The notes: generated from the sequence alone by a model not told the origin. A stretch of DNA of 64,000 nt from Serinicoccus marinus DSM 15273 (GCF_008386315.1 NZ_CP043808.1:2480001-2544000), one strand, 5' to 3'. Counted from the first letter of the stretch, positions 1 through 15,031 are shown. Translations and numbers: made by a program.

Positions 1-1350
1 TACTCCGGGTTGGAGTCGTAGACCTCGCCGAACATGAAGAAGTCCTCGTTGCCCTCACGCGCCGCCTCCAGCACCGCGGGCTGAACTCCTGCCAGAACTC
101 CAGGTTGACGTGCTTGACGGTGTCGATCCGGAAACCGTCGATGCCCAGGTCGGCCCAGGTGGAGTAGATGTCGACCATGCCGTCGACCACCTCGGGGTTC
201 TCGGTGAAGAGGTCGTCCAGGCCGACGAAGTCGCCGTACAGGCTGGACTCGCCGGCGAAGGTGGAGTCGCCGCGGTTGTGGTAGAGCGTGCGGTCGTTGA
301 GCCAGCCCGGCGCACCTTCACCTCCGCGTCCTCCTCGGTGCGGAAGACGGGGGTGTAGGGGAAGGAGGTCTCGGGGTCCAGGAGCGGGAACGGCTTGTTG
401 ACGTAGTCGCGGTCGTCGAAGGCGTTGCCGGCCGCGTCGCGGTAGGGCTCGGTCTCCTTGTCGACGTAGCCGTACTCACCCTCGGCGTAGTCGATGACGT
501 CCGCGGTGTGGTTGGTGATGATGTCGAAGTAGACCTTCATCCCCCGGTCGTGCGCCTCGTCGATGAGCGCCTCCATCTCCTCGTTCGTCCCGAGGTGGGG
601 GTCGATCTGGGTGAAGTCGGTGACCCAGTAGCCGTGGTAGCCCGCGCTCGCGTCGGCCCCCGACCCCTGGACCGGTCGGTTCTTGAAGCTGGGAGTGAGC
701 CAGATGGCGGTCGTCCCCAGGCCCTCGATGTAGTCCAGCCGGTCCTGGATCCCGGCGAGGTCGCCGCCGTGGAAGAAACCCTTGTCGGTCGGGTCGAAGC
801 CGTGCTCCAGCCGGTCGCCCGCGATCTGGGCCGTGTCGTTGCTGGTGTCCCCGTTGGCGAAGCGGTCGGCCATGACGAAGTAGAACTGCTCGCGGGTCAC
901 CGGGGCGCGCAGGCTGTCCGCCGCGAGGGCGGCGTCCTGGTCCTCCTCACCTTCCGGGAGCACGGGCACGAGGCCCATCGCATCCGTCTCGTCGTCGAAG
1001 GAGAACTCGAGCGTGGCGGGCCCCTGGACCTCGAACGAGAGGTTCTGCTCGGGGTATGCCTCGTCCCACCCGCCGTCCAGCGCGACCTTGTACTCCCAGC
1101 GGCCCGCGGGCACCTCGAAGGTGCTGCGGTAGTGGGTACCGCTGCCCTCGACCGGAGCCAGCCGCGTGCTCTCGCACGCCGGCGCCCAGTCCTCGTCGCA
1201 CCCCAGCTCGCTCTGCAGGTCACCCACCAGGGTGACGGTGCGGGCCTCGTCGGCCTCGGGTGCGGCCAGGGTGGCGGCCGGGAGCACGGCGGCCGCCGTG
1301 GTGGCGAGCAGGGTGGACCCGAGCACAGCAGCGAGAAGTCGACGCGTCAT
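1..1350 (-). CDS. Secreted GH13 alpha-amylase / pullulanase-type glucosidase, 5' part (frame broken twice, runs off left edge)
   Basis: Predicted exported starch or glycogen hydrolase. Translation from ATG at 1350 gives a Sec signal peptide (MTRRLLAAVLG..., cleavage near residue 30) and a pullulanase-type X25/CBM-like module (VTLVGDLQSELGC). A GH13 catalytic barrel follows, with region I DIITNH, region II GIDGFRIDTVKHVN (nucleophile Asp) and region III GEVYDS (acid/base Glu). The last two regions lie in other frames: one base appears to be missing near 306-311 and another near 75-80, both at G/C runs. Correcting them restores continuous GH13 sequence to base 1, where the gene leaves the window. 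Full-length relatives are often long amylase-pullulanase fusions, so much of the protein is probably missing here. It is preceded by a promoter with a LacI-family-like palindrome. Family assignment is firm; exact bond specificity is inferred. Confidence 0.85.
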
Positions 1351-1389
1351 TGCGATCTCCAGGAGGGCAGGGATGTGGACCTGGCACTC

Positions 1390-1439
1390 AACCTAGGACC
1401 TGGCTGCGAGAAACACAACACTTCTTCGCAAGATCTTGC
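1390..1439 (-). promoter_or_regulatory. Promoter and LacI/MalR-like operator of the amylase gene
   Basis: On the minus strand a -35 TTGTGT (1413-1418) and -10 TAGGTT (1390-1395) are separated by 17 bp. Ten bases upstream of the -35 is the perfect 12-bp palindrome GCAAGATCTTGC (1428-1439). Palindromes of the CTTGC/GCAAG type are typical operators of LacI-family maltose regulators in actinobacteria. Malto-oligosaccharide control is therefore likely, but it is an inference. Confidence 0.6.
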
Positions 1440-1448
1440 ACGAACCGC

Positions 1449-3232
1449 TCAGGCCGGCACCGGCGTGCGCTCGAACGGCGAGGGAAAGGGGAAGCGGGAG
1501 TCCAGGAAGTCGCGCATCATCTCCTGCACCGCCGCCCGGGCCTCCTCCGGGGTGTCCAGGTCGTTGAGGCAGAAGGTGTCCACCGGTGGTCCGGCCTCGA
1601 GCCGGGCCAGCCGCTCCGCCGCGTCCGGCGCCCCGACGTCGACGTAGCGCATCGCGATGTCGGCCGGGACCGCCCGGCCGGTGAGCAGGGCGTAGTGGTG
1701 GTGCAGCGTCGCCGCGAAGCCGACGTCCGCGGGCGAGCGGAAGCGGGACCTGGTCGTGGCACCGACGGCCTCGGGGTAGGCCTGCTCCAGCTCCAGCATC
1801 ACCTCCCGGATCTGGGGGTGCGGTGCGTGCTTGAACTTGTGCGTGATCCCCCGCCCGAAGGACTCGGCCAGGAGCGCCCGGACGTTCTTGCCGGCCGAGT
1901 TGGGGGCGACCTCCCCCGGGATGAGGTCACCCACCCCGAGCTGGAACGGCGAGAACGCCACCCGGGCGATCCCGTTGCCGTGGAAGAAGGTCTCCGCCGT
2001 GACGGGCCGCGCGAGGAAGACGTCGTCGTTGAGGTAGAGGTACCGGTCGGAGAGTCCGGCGATGTGGTGCAGCCGGGTGCCGATGGCGTGCGAGTTGAAG
2101 GTCGGGAGCGCGTCGTCGTCGAAGATGTCCTGGTGGTCCACGACGGTGATCCCCCGTGCCTCACGGTCCAGCCACCCCGGGACCTGGGCGTCGGTGACGA
2201 CGTAGACGTGACGCACGAAGGGGGCATACATGTGCAGGGAGCGCAGGGAGTAGCGCAGCTCGTCGTGGCTGATGTACCGCGAGGCGTTCGCGGCGAGGCC
2301 TGCAGGCGCCTGGCCGCTGAACCGGGCGCGTCGCCGGGCGTGCTCGGGGTCGTCCCCGTCGACCCAGGTGTAGACGACGTCGACGGGAAAGGTGACCTCG
2401 TCGGCCAGCGTCCAGGCGAACGGCTCGTAGGTCGGGCGGGACCGACCCCCGATCGACACGGTCGTGCGCTGCTGCGCCGAGGGTGGCAGGACGTCTGCGA
2501 CCAGGTTGGGGCGGGGTGCGACCAACGAGACGTCCCTCACCTCCGGAGGTGTCTGGCACCGCAACCGGGCCACCCGCTCCGGTCCGTCCGCCGCCTCCGT
2601 CAGCCGCGCCCCCTCCTGCCAGAACTCCACGTCACAGCCGTACTCCAGCCCGGCCAGCAGGCGGCCGGTCGGCGAGACCAGCGGTTCGGCGAAGCGGATG
2701 ACAGGCGCCCGCTTGATCCGGGCGTCCAGGGCACCGTCCGCGTAGGCGCTGCGCACCTGGGGCCGCCCCTCCCGCGCGGGTCGCAGCGCGTGCAGCGCGC
2801 TCATGGCGTGACGTTCGCGCATCGCCTCGAGGACCGCGGCCCGGTGCGACTCGTGGACCCCCACGACCCGCCTCAGCCGCGAGCGGCCTCGGACCACGAA
2901 GTAGTCGATCCCGGCCGACTCCAGGACGTCCGCGACCAGTCCCAGGTTGCGATCGCCGGCCCTCGGGCGGTGAAGGCCACGACCTCCCGCCCCGGCCCCT
3001 GGAGGCCGTCGGCATCGATGATCCTGATCTGCGGGTCGGCAGCGCGCGCCGCGTCACGCCGCTCGGCGACCCGCCTGCGTCGGCGCTCCTGCCGGTCACG
3101 GCGCTCCCGCTCCTCCGTCTCACGCTCGGCGCGCTCGGCAGCCACCCGGCCCGCCTCGGCGCGACGGGCTCGGACCGCGCTCGGCAGCAGCCGGCGCACC
3201 GCACCGGGCAGCAGCTGGTCAGGCTGTGGCAT
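1449..3232 (-). CDS. Stealth family sugar-phosphate transferase (exopolysaccharide phosphotransferase), one frameshift
   Basis: Cell-surface polysaccharide enzyme of the Stealth family, which transfers hexose-1-phosphate units. All four conserved regions are visible: CR1 DVVYTWVDGDDP, CR2 RYISHDELRYSLRSLH and YLYLNDDVFLARPV, CR3 around TTRSRFRSPADVGFA, and CR4 FCLNDLDTPEEA. The N-terminus (about 90 residues from ATG 3232, with SD GGGGGAGG) is rich in Arg/Glu and probably coiled. It is in a different frame from the rest: one base seems lost near 2959-2966, and restoring it joins ...VVAFTAR to GDRNLGLVADVLESAG. The corrected length is about 594 aa, normal for the family. It follows the rrn terminator in the same direction. 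Capsule or teichoic-acid-like polymer modification is the inferred role. Confidence 0.88.
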
Positions 3233-3288
3233 CGAGACCTCCCCCGGGCTCAGGCACGACCGCGGGCAGGCCCACGACCGTAGATATG

Positions 3289-3323
3289 CGAAAGGGCCCA
3301 CCTTGGGGGGGTGGGCCCTTTCG
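3289..3323 (-). terminator. rrn operon terminator hairpin
   Basis: A perfect 14-bp inverted repeat (CGAAAGGGCCCACC and GGTGGGCCCTTTCG) with a 7-nt loop lies just past the 3' end of 5S rRNA. There is no long U tract, as is common in actinobacteria. Confidence 0.85.
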
Positions 3324-3333
3324 TTGAGTGGTG

Positions 3334-3451
3334 GTCCGGCGGTGTCCTACTCTCCCACACTGTTTCCAGTGCAGTACCATCGGCGCTGTCAGGCTTAGCT
3401 TCCGGGTTCGGAATGTGACCGGGCGTTTCCCTGACGCTATGACCGCCGTAA
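3334..3451 (-). rRNA. rrf: 5S ribosomal RNA
   Basis: On the minus strand the RNA begins TTACGGCGGTCATAGCGTCA, carries the conserved CCCGGTCACATTCCGAAC segment and ends near ACACCGCCGGAC. It is about 118 nt long and is the last gene of the rrn operon. Ends are estimated from the terminal stem and may be off by a few bases. Confidence 0.93.
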
Positions 3452-3505
3452 CAATGTCGACCTCGGGTCAACCACGTGCTGGGTGGTTGCGGGTCGGGAA
3501 CCGTG

Positions 3506-3520
3506 CAGTGGACGCGAGCA
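3506..3520 (-). other. Downstream arm of pre-23S RNase III processing stem
   Basis: CAGTGGACGCGAGCA on the plus strand is perfectly complementary to the segment at 6702-6716 on the other side of 23S rRNA. In the transcript the two 15-nt arms would pair and bring the 23S ends together for RNase III cleavage. Confidence 0.75.
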
Positions 3521-3547
3521 AATGTTGTCTTGTGTTGCTGTGATGTT

Positions 3548-8711
<5,164 letters not shown>

Positions 8712-9069
8712 AAACCAAAAACCCATAAACATGAGCATCCGGAAAGCCAGACAAACCCGGCAAAAAAACCACAACACCAACCACGGGGGTGACCAGTGCC
8801 ATGGCCAAACAAACATGGCATCAAAAAACAAACACGCTGTTGAGTTCTCAAGAATCGGACACACACCGGGGGTAAGACTCTGATCGAGCCTTCCCGCTGC
8901 GGGGCAGCCTCTCCAGCCTACCGGACCCTGTGCACCGTCTCCAAATCAGGTGATCTGGAGTGGGTGGTCGGGGTGCCGACTGTGGCTGTGCGTCCGCCGC
9001 TTTCGCGTCGGCCGCGAAGCACTACTCTACACGGGCACAGGACCGGCGTGCAAACCGCCGCTCTGGCGG
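8712..9069 (-). promoter_or_regulatory. rrn promoter and leader region
   Basis: This 358-bp non-coding stretch holds two good promoters on the minus strand. P1 is TTGCAC (9048-9053), 18 bp, TAGAGT (9024-9029). P2 is TTGGAG (8939-8944), 18 bp, TAGGCT (8915-8920). The leader contains the actinobacterial antitermination signature CTTGAGAACTCA (8841-8852) and several short hairpins before 16S. Multiple tandem promoters are usual for rrn operons. Confidence 0.75.
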
Positions 9070-10044
9070 TCAGCGGACCTGGATCCCTAGCTGCCCCACG
9101 GCTCCCCCGTCGTGCATCCGGCGCAGGGCGTCAGCCGTCTGGCTCAGGGGATAGCTGCGGTCCATCACCGGCCGCAGCCCGGTGCCGGAGACGAAGCGGC
9201 AGAGCCGGGCCAGGTCCTCCCGGGTCCCCATCGTGGATCCCACGACGCGGAGCTGCTTGAAGAAGATCTTCGTCAGCTCCGCCTTCTCGGGAGCATCCCC
9301 GGAGGTGGCACCGCAGATGACCACGGTGCCGCCGGGTCGCAGCGCGTTGATCGAGTGGGACCAGGTCGCCGCGCCGACGCTCTCCAGGACGGCGTCGACC
9401 CGCGCCGGGAGTCGCTCACCAGGCTCGAAGGTGCGCTCTGCGCCGAGGTCCTGGGCTCGTCGCCGCTTCTCCTCGCTGCGCCCCGTCACCCAGACCGTGA
9501 GGCCGGCCGCCGCACCGAGCTGGATCAGAGCGGTCGACACCCCACCACCGGCGCCCTGCACGAGGACGGTGTCACCGGGGGCGACGCCGGCCCGGGAGAA
9601 CAGCATGCGGTAGGCCGTGAGCCAGGAGGTCGACAGCGCGGCGGCCTCCACGGCGCTGAGGTGCTCCGGTCGCGGGACCCATGCCCCTTCCGGCACGCAG
9701 ACGTACTCCGCCAGGGTCCCCTGGTGCACCTCGGAGAGCAGACTGCGCCGGGGGTCCAGGGTCGGGTCCCCCTCCCACCCGGGGGTGCCCACGGTGACGG
9801 GGTAGATCACCACTTCCCCGAGCTCGGGATGCTCCGCGACCGCGTCACAGCCCAGGATCATCGGGAGCCGCTCGGGGGACAGCCCCACGCCGCGCAGCGA
9901 CCACAGGTCGTGATGGTTGAGTCCGGCGGCGACGACCGGCAGGACCCGCCATCCCCTCGGCGCCTCAGGGTCCGGCCGCTCCCCGACCACGAGCCCGCGC
10001 AGCGGCTCGTCCGGATGGATCTCCTGGGCGTAGGCGGCCTGCAT
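9070..10044 (-). CDS. Zinc-binding dehydrogenase / quinone-oxidoreductase-type MDR protein
   Basis: A 324-aa medium-chain dehydrogenase/reductase. The N-terminal GroES-like half has GLNHHDLWSLRGVG, and the Rossmann half has the NAD(P)H-binding motif VLVQGAGGGVSTALIQLGAA. The structural zinc Cys cluster of alcohol dehydrogenases is not evident, so it looks like the quinone oxidoreductase or enoyl reductase branch. The substrate is unknown. It lies between truA and the rrn promoters, only 9 bp downstream of truA and on the same strand, so it may be co-transcribed with truA. Confidence 0.85.
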   Translation of the reverse strand: MQAAYAQEIHPDEPLRGLVVGERPDPEAPRGWRVLPVVAAGLNHHDLWSLRGVGLSPERLPMILGCDAVAEHPELGEVVIYPVTVGTPGWEGDPTLDPRRSLLSEVHQGTLAEYVCVPEGAWVPRPEHLSAVEAAALSTSWLTAYRMLFSRAGVAPGDTVLVQGAGGGVSTALIQLGAAAGLTVWVTGRSEEKRRRAQDLGAERTFEPGERLPARVDAVLESVGAATWSHSINALRPGGTVVICGATSGDAPEKAELTKIFFKQLRVVGSTMGTREDLARLCRFVSGTGLRPVMDRSYPLSQTADALRRMHDGGAVGQLGIQVR

Positions 10045-10053
10045 GGCTCGACC

Positions 10054-10922
10054 CTAGTCCGTCCCCGACCGCGGGTCTCGTCGGCCCGCGGTCACCGGGG
10101 CACGCGTGGCCCGGCTCTCCGACGCCCGCGCCGCCTGCGCCTCGGCGGCCTCGGGATAGACGATCTCCTCGAGGCACAGACCGTGCGCCGGCATGACGCG
10201 GACACCAGGGTCGCGGGTCCGGGCACGGAGCACCTCCGCCGGCCAGGACCCGGTCCGGCGCCCCTCCCCCACGGGCAGGACACCGCCGACCAGCGCCCGC
10301 ACCATGCTGTGGCAGAAGGCGTCCGCCACGACCGTGCCGACCAGCACGCCGTCCTCACCCCGGGTCCAACGGTAGTCGAGCAGGGTCCGGATGGTGGTCG
10401 CCCCGTCCCGGGGCCGGCAGAACGCCGCGAAGTCGTGCAGCCCCATCAGCGACCGTGCTGCGGCGTCCATCGCCTCCACATCGAGAGCCTGTCGCACCAC
10501 GACCGTGTCCCGGCGCCGCAACGGGTCGGCGACCTCGGGACGGTCCAGCAGGCGGTAGCTGTAGCGACGTCGCAGCGCGGAGAAGCGCGCGTCGAAGCCG
10601 TCGTCCACCTCACGCGCGCGGCGGACCACGACGTCCCGGGGCAGCACGCCTCCCAACCGGGCGACGAGTGCCTGACCGGGTGGCCGGTCGGACCGGCCCG
10701 GCACCCTGGACCAGACGGCAGCGTCGACGTCGAGGTGGCACACCGATCCCCGGCGTGCACGCCGGCGTCGGTGCGCCCACCGACGGTCAGCCTCGGCGGG
10801 TCGCTGCGCAGGACGGTCGCCAGCGCCGACGCGAGCGTGTCCTCGACCGTCCGTAGCCCGGGCTGACGCGCCCACCCGGAGAAGTCCGTGCCGTCGTAGG
10901 CGAGGTCGATCCTGATGCGCAC
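10054..10922 (-). CDS. truA: tRNA pseudouridine(38-40) synthase TruA, one frameshift
   Basis: Converts U38-U40 in tRNA anticodon arms to pseudouridine. GTG start at 10922 gives [17 protein letters not shown], then the catalytic motif [10 protein letters not shown] with the nucleophilic Asp. The frame then breaks at the G/C run 10748-10753. Adding one base continues as [10 protein letters not shown] and runs to the stop at 10054, through [14 protein letters not shown] and [12 protein letters not shown] (the canonical C-terminal motifs). The corrected protein is about 289 aa, normal for TruA. Downstream of rplQ, as in many actinobacteria, but separated from it by a strong terminator. Confidence 0.88.
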
Positions 10923-10959
10923 CCGTCCATCCTGCCCTGCACGACCAGGAGGCGACGAC

Positions 10960-10997
10960 GAGGGCCGCCCACCCCCGGTGGGGGATGGGCGGCCCTC
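10960..10997 (-). terminator. Terminator after rplQ
   Basis: A perfect 12-bp stem (GAGGGCCGCCCA and TGGGCGGCCCTC) whose loop can itself fold as CCCCCGGTGGGGG. It is 24 bp beyond the rplQ stop and closes the long r-protein cluster. Confidence 0.85.
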
Positions 10998-11020
10998 AGG
11001 TGCGTCCGGGACGCGACGGC

Positions 11021-11698
11021 TCACTTCGCGGAGTCGTCGCCCTTCGCCGGCTGCTGCGCATCGTCGGCCCCGCCGGAGACCATCGCGGCCTCGGTCGTGT
11101 CGTCGGCGGCCTCGTTGTCGGCGACCTCGGTGAGCTCGCCGTCGGCGGCCGGCTCGGCACCGCGCTCGGCGGCGTCGTCGGCGGCCTCGACCTCCGCCTG
11201 GGCCTGGTCGACCTGCGCGGCGTCGCTCGTGGTGGGCTCCTCCGCCTCGAGCTCGGCGTCGCTGATGGCCGCGGCCTCGCGGTCCTTGGCCGAGCGCTTG
11301 GTGGCACCCTCGGCCTGGGTGACGACCGCCTTCTTGGCGACCGGCTCCCGCACCAGTTCGATGACGGCCATCGGGGCGTTGTCGCCCTTGCGCGGCGCGA
11401 TCTTGGTGATCCGGGTGTAGCCACCCTGCCGCTCGGCCACGTCGGGCGCGATCTCGGTGAAGAGCCGGTGGACGACGCCCTTGTCCCGGACGATGGCCAG
11501 GACCTTGCGGCGGTTGTGCAGGTCGCCGCGCTTGGCGAAGGTCACCAGTCGCTCCGCGAGCGGACGGAGCCGCTTGGCCTTGGCCTCGGTGGTGGTGATG
11601 CGGTCGTGCTCGAACAGAGCAGTCGCCAGGTTGGACAGCATCAGGCGCTCGTGCGCCGGACCGCCGCCGAGGCGCGGACCCTTCTTGGGGGCAGGCAT
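11021..11698 (-). CDS. rplQ: 50S ribosomal protein L17 with acidic C-terminal tail
   Basis: The L17 core occupies residues 1-120 ([21 protein letters not shown], then [32 protein letters not shown]). About 100 further residues are Ala/Glu/Asp-rich low complexity ([25 protein letters not shown]). Total is 225 aa against roughly 120-130 for most bacteria; such tails are common on actinobacterial L17. It is the last gene of the alpha operon, 26 bp after rpoA. Confidence 0.97.
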   Translation of the reverse strand: MPAPKKGPRLGGGPAHERLMLSNLATALFEHDRITTTEAKAKRLRPLAERLVTFAKRGDLHNRRKVLAIVRDKGVVHRLFTEIAPDVAERQGGYTRITKIAPRKGDNAPMAVIELVREPVAKKAVVTQAEGATKRSAKDREAAAISDAELEAEEPTTSDAAQVDQAQAEVEAADDAAERGAEPAADGELTEVADNEAADDTTEAAMVSGGADDAQQPAKGDDSAK

Positions 11699-11724
11699 GA
11701 GTTCTCCTTAAGCCTTCTCGTATC

Positions 11725-12747
11725 TCAGTACTGCTCGTCCTCGGCGAAGGCGGCGTCGCCCTCGTCCTCGTAGCCGCCGTCCTCGTAGGACGCGGCACCC
11801 TCGAACCCGGGCGGGCTGTCCTTGAGCGCCAGGCCCATCTCGGCGAGCTTGTCCTTGACCTCGTCGATCGACTTGGCGCCGAAGTTGCGGATGTCGAGCA
11901 GATCCGCCTCGCTGCGCCCGACGAGCTCACCCACGCTGTGGATGCCCTCGCGCTTGAGGCAGTTGTAGGAGCGCACCGTCAGGTCCAGCTCCTCGATGGG
12001 CAGCGCCAGGTCGGAGGCCAGGGCACCGTCCCCCACGGAGGGACCGATCTCGATCCCCTCGGCCTCGGCGTTGAGCTCACGGGCCAGGCCGAACAGCTCG
12101 ACCAGGGTGCGCCCGGCCGAGGCGACGGCGTCGCGCGGGGCGATGGAGCTCTTGGTCTCCACGTCGATCACCAGGCGGTCGAAGTCGGTGCGCTGCTCGA
12201 CACGGGTGGCCTCGACCTTGTAGGTCACCGCGAGCACCGGCGAGTAGATGGAGTCGACCGGGATCCGGCCGATCTCCTGCTCCCCGGACTTGTTCAGCTG
12301 CGCCGACACGTAGCCGCGGCCGCGCTCGACGGTCATCTCCATCTCGATGGTGCCCGACTCGCCGAGGGTCGCCAGGTGCAGCTCGGGGTTGTGGACCTCC
12401 ACGCCCGCCGGCGGCGCGATGTCCGCGGCGGTCACCGGGCCTGCGCCCTGCTTGCGCAGGTACATCACGACCGGCTCGTCGTGCTCGCTGGAGACGACGA
12501 GGGACTTGAGGTTGAGGATGACCTCGGTCACGTCCTCCTTGACACCGGGGATGGTGGAGAACTCATGGAGCACGCCGTCGATCCGGATGCTGGTGAGCGA
12601 GGCCCCCGGGATGCTGGACAGCAGGGTCCGGCGCAGGGAGTTGCCGAGGGTGTAGCCGAAGCCCGGCTCCAGCGGCTCGAGGGCGAACCGCGACCGGGTG
12701 TCGGAGACGACCTCCTCGGTGAGGGTGGGGCGCTGTGCGATGAGCAC
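11725..12747 (-). CDS. rpoA: DNA-directed RNA polymerase alpha subunit
   Basis: 340 aa, GTG start. The N-terminal assembly domain is clear ([21 protein letters not shown], residues about 28-48). The C-terminal UP-element/activator-binding domain has [19 protein letters not shown] and [19 protein letters not shown]. The tail after the C-terminal domain is acidic. It follows rpsD across a spacer full of hairpins, so its level may be tuned by attenuation or processing. Confidence 0.98.
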   Translation of the reverse strand: MLIAQRPTLTEEVVSDTRSRFALEPLEPGFGYTLGNSLRRTLLSSIPGASLTSIRIDGVLHEFSTIPGVKEDVTEVILNLKSLVVSSEHDEPVVMYLRKQGAGPVTAADIAPPAGVEVHNPELHLATLGESGTIEMEMTVERGRGYVSAQLNKSGEQEIGRIPVDSIYSPVLAVTYKVEATRVEQRTDFDRLVIDVETKSSIAPRDAVASAGRTLVELFGLARELNAEAEGIEIGPSVGDGALASDLALPIEELDLTVRSYNCLKREGIHSVGELVGRSEADLLDIRNFGAKSIDEVKDKLAEMGLALKDSPPGFEGAASYEDGGYEDEGDAAFAEDEQY

Positions 12748-12935
12748 TGTTCAGTTCCTTTCCACGGGCGACCGCTATATGACGCCGCGTGCGGGAGCCC
12801 GGCATACCTCTGTCCGTATGCCGGGGCCCGGGAATCCGGCGAGCGGAGCGAGGCCTGGATTCCCGGAACGACCAGGAGCGCGAGCGAAGCGAGCTCCTGG
12901 TCGTGGGGGTAGGTGGGGGCAAAGCCCCCACCCGA
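12748..12935 (-). other. rpsD-rpoA spacer with a tandem array of hairpins
   Basis: 188 bp without a gene. Four inverted repeats follow each other: CCCGGCATAC/GTATGCCGGG (12798-12825), GGGAATCC/GGATTCCC (about 12829-12865), GACCAGGAGC/GCTCCTGGTC (about 12869-12904), and GTGGGGGC/GCCCCCAC (about 12912-12931). The second and third carry near-identical interiors of the form GCGAGCGNAGCGAG. The array could act as a transcript stabiliser or attenuator between S4 and alpha. Confidence 0.7.
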
Positions 12936-13544
12936 TCAGTTCTTCGAGTAGAGCTCGACGATCAGCTGCTCGGTGAGGATCGTGTCGATCTGCTCCCGGG
13001 TGGGCAGCTGGTGGATGAGGATCTTCAGCGAGCCGGGCACGACCTTCATCCAGGCGGGGACCGGACGGTCGCCGTAGGTCTGGCGGGCCAGCTCGAACGG
13101 GAAGGTCTCGACCGACTGCGGCCGGATCTCGATGATGTCGTACTGCTCGACCCGGTAGCTCGGCACGTCGACCCGCTGGCCATTGACCAGGAAGTGACCG
13201 TGGGTCACGAGCTGGCGGGCGGCACGACGGGTGCGGGCCAGGCCGGCCCGGTAGACGACGTTGTCGAGGCGCGACTCGAGGATGATGAGCAGGTTGGCGC
13301 CGGTCTTGCCCGGGCGGCGGGCCGCCTCGGCGTAGTAGCGACGGAACTGCTTCTCCATGACGCCGTAGGTGAAGCGGGCCTTCTGCTTCTCCTGCAGCTG
13401 GGTCAGGTACTCCTTCTCCTGGCTGCGGCGCCGACCATGCTGCCCCGGGGGGAAGGGACGCAGGTCGAAGTTCTTGTCGCCGCCGACGAGGTCGACCTTG
13501 AGCCGGCGGGACTTCTTGGTGATGGGGCCGGTGTAACGGGCCAT
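12936..13544 (-). CDS. rpsD: 30S ribosomal protein S4
   Basis: 202 aa. Primary 16S-binding assembly protein, and in many bacteria the autoregulator of the alpha operon. MARYTGPITKKSRRLKVDL begins the protein. The S4 RNA-binding domain is visible as RLDNVVYRAGLARTRRAARQ and LVTHGHFLVNGQRVDVPSY. The N-terminal zinc Cys cluster is absent, so this is the C-minus paralogue type. It lies 28 bp after rpsK. Confidence 0.98.
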   Translation of the reverse strand: MARYTGPITKKSRRLKVDLVGGDKNFDLRPFPPGQHGRRRSQEKEYLTQLQEKQKARFTYGVMEKQFRRYYAEAARRPGKTGANLLIILESRLDNVVYRAGLARTRRAARQLVTHGHFLVNGQRVDVPSYRVEQYDIIEIRPQSVETFPFELARQTYGDRPVPAWMKVVPGSLKILIHQLPTREQIDTILTEQLIVELYSKN

Positions 13545-13572
13545 GATGCTTACCTAGTTCCTTCCGGGGCGG

Positions 13573-13979
13573 TCAGTTGCGACGCTTCTTGGGCGGGCGG
13601 ACGCCGTTGTGCGCCTGGGGCGTCACGTCGGAGATCGCGCCGACCTCCAGGCCGGCGGCGGTCAGCGAGCGGATCGCGGTCTCGCGACCCGAGCCCGGAC
13701 CCTTGACGAAGACGTCGACCTTCTTCATGCCGTGGTCCATCGCGCGGCGCGCGGCGGCCTCGGCGGCCATCTGGGCGGCGTAGGGGGTCGACTTGCGCGA
13801 CCCCTTGAAGCCGACCTGGCCCGAGGAGGACCAGGCGATGACGGCACCGGTCGGGTCGGTGATCGAGATGATGGTGTTGCTGAACGTGCTCTTGATGTGA
13901 GCCTGCCCGAAGGCGACGTTCTTCTTCTCCTTGCGGCGCACCTTGCGCGCACTGGTGGCCTGACGGCTCTTGGGGGCAT
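13573..13979 (-). CDS. rpsK: 30S ribosomal protein S11, frame broken at the start codon region
   Basis: Platform protein of the 30S subunit. From residue 4 the sequence is canonical ([19 protein letters not shown]... to ...[12 protein letters not shown]). The only sensible start, ATG at 13979 behind SD AGGAGA, is out of frame by one base. The G run at 13972-13976 (C run on the coding strand) is one base short of what ATG-CCC-CCN-AAG needs. rplK carries the equivalent six-C start. Corrected length is 135 aa. A sequence error is far likelier than a real mutation in an essential gene. Confidence 0.95.
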
Positions 13980-14035
13980 GTGTTTCTCCTAGCGGAAGAG
14001 CAGGTCTGCGGGGGCGGGGCCTCCCGGCAGAGGGA

Positions 14036-14413
14036 TTACTTGGTCGCCTTCTTCTTGCCGGCGACGGTGCGCTTCGGGCCCTTGCGGGTCCGGGCGTTGG
14101 TCTTCGTGCGCTGACCGTGCACCGGGAGACCGCGGCGGTGCCGCAGGCCCTGGTAGCTGCCGATCTCGACCTTGCGGCGAATGTCGGCGGCCACCTCACG
14201 GCGCAGGTCGCCCTCGAGGCGGAAGCTCGCCTCGAGGTGGTCACGCAGGGCGACCAGCTGCTCTTCCGTCAGGTCCTTGACGCGGGTGGACGGGTCCACG
14301 CCCGTGGCCTCCAGCGTCGAGGCGGCGCGGGTGCGTCCCACGCCGAAGATGTAGGTGAGAGCGACCTCGACGCGCTTGTCGCGCGGCAGGTCGACACCGA
14401 TGAGTCGTGCCAT
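14036..14413 (-). CDS. rpsM: 30S ribosomal protein S13
   Basis: 125 aa, [19 protein letters not shown] to a basic tail ending [15 protein letters not shown]13 sits in the 30S head and contacts the P-site tRNA and bridges to 50S. The helix-hairpin motif [15 protein letters not shown] and the [19 protein letters not shown] signature are intact. It leads the rpsM-rpsK-rpsD-rpoA-rplQ run. A 210-bp spacer separates it from rpmJ, so an internal promoter is possible there. Confidence 0.98.
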   Translation of the reverse strand: MARLIGVDLPRDKRVEVALTYIFGVGRTRAASTLEATGVDPSTRVKDLTEEQLVALRDHLEASFRLEGDLRREVAADIRRKVEIGSYQGLRHRRGLPVHGQRTKTNARTRKGPKRTVAGKKKATK

Positions 14414-14623
14414 GTGGCAGTGCTCCTTGGCTGTCGTGCGAGAGTCTGGTGCAGCACCGGTCCGCATCGTCTGATGGGCTCGGTCGCCCGCGGTCCCCGG
14501 CTCTCGCGGCCGGGGGTGACGTCCCGCCGGTCGGCGGGGGTCGGGTGCTGCGTCATCCTGGGGATATTCAATTGTGGTCGTGCTGACGCATCGAAGCTGC
14601 GACGCGCGCGGATCGCTCTCTGC

Positions 14624-14737
14624 TCAGCCCTGGCGCTGCTTGTGGCGCAGGTTGTCGCAGATCACCATGACCCGGCCGTGACGGCGGATCACCTTGCACT
14701 TGTCGCAGATCTTCTTCACGCTCGGCTGAACCTTCAT
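14624..14737 (-). CDS. rpmJ: 50S ribosomal protein L36
   Basis: 37 aa: [20 protein letters not shown] continuing to [17 protein letters not shown]. The zinc ligands of the C-plus form are present (CDKC, a later Cys, and His in LRHKQ). Start ATG 14737 and stop TGA 14624-14626 were found by direct translation. It lies 72 bp after infA, the usual position. Confidence 0.95.
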   Translation of the reverse strand: MKVQPSVKKICDKCKVIRRHGRVMVICDNLRHKQRQG

Positions 14738-14809
14738 GGCTTCCTGCCTTCGGGTGGAGGGATCTGATCAGGGGTGCTGAGGACGAGGACCCGGAGGGGT
14801 CCGCACCAC

Positions 14810-15031
14810 TCAGCGGTAACGGAAGACGATGCGACCGCGGGTCAGGTCGTACGGGCTGAGCTCCACCACGACCCGGTCCTCGGGGAGGATCCGGATGTAG
14901 TGCTGCCGCATCTTCCCGGAGATGTGAGCAAGCACCACGTGTCCGTTGGTGAGCTCGACCCGGAAGTTCGCATTCGGGAGGGCTTCGACAACCGTGCCCT
15001 CGATCTCAATGACGCCGTCCTTCTTCGCCAT
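14810..15031 (-). CDS. infA: Translation initiation factor IF-1
   Basis: 73 aa S1/OB-fold protein, [20 protein letters not shown] to [12 protein letters not shown]. It binds the 30S A site during initiation. Length and sequence are canonical. It lies between map and rpmJ, 86 bp after the map stop. Confidence 0.98.
   Translation of the reverse strand: MAKKDGVIEIEGTVVEALPNANFRVELTNGHVVLAHISGKMRQHYIRILPEDRVVVELSPYDLTRGRIVFRYR

Noticed and set aside
1260..3398. Long plus-strand open frames opposite the amylase, Stealth and many r-protein genes
   Set aside because: They are antisense shadows of GC-rich coding genes with Arg/Gly/Pro-rich, motif-free translations.
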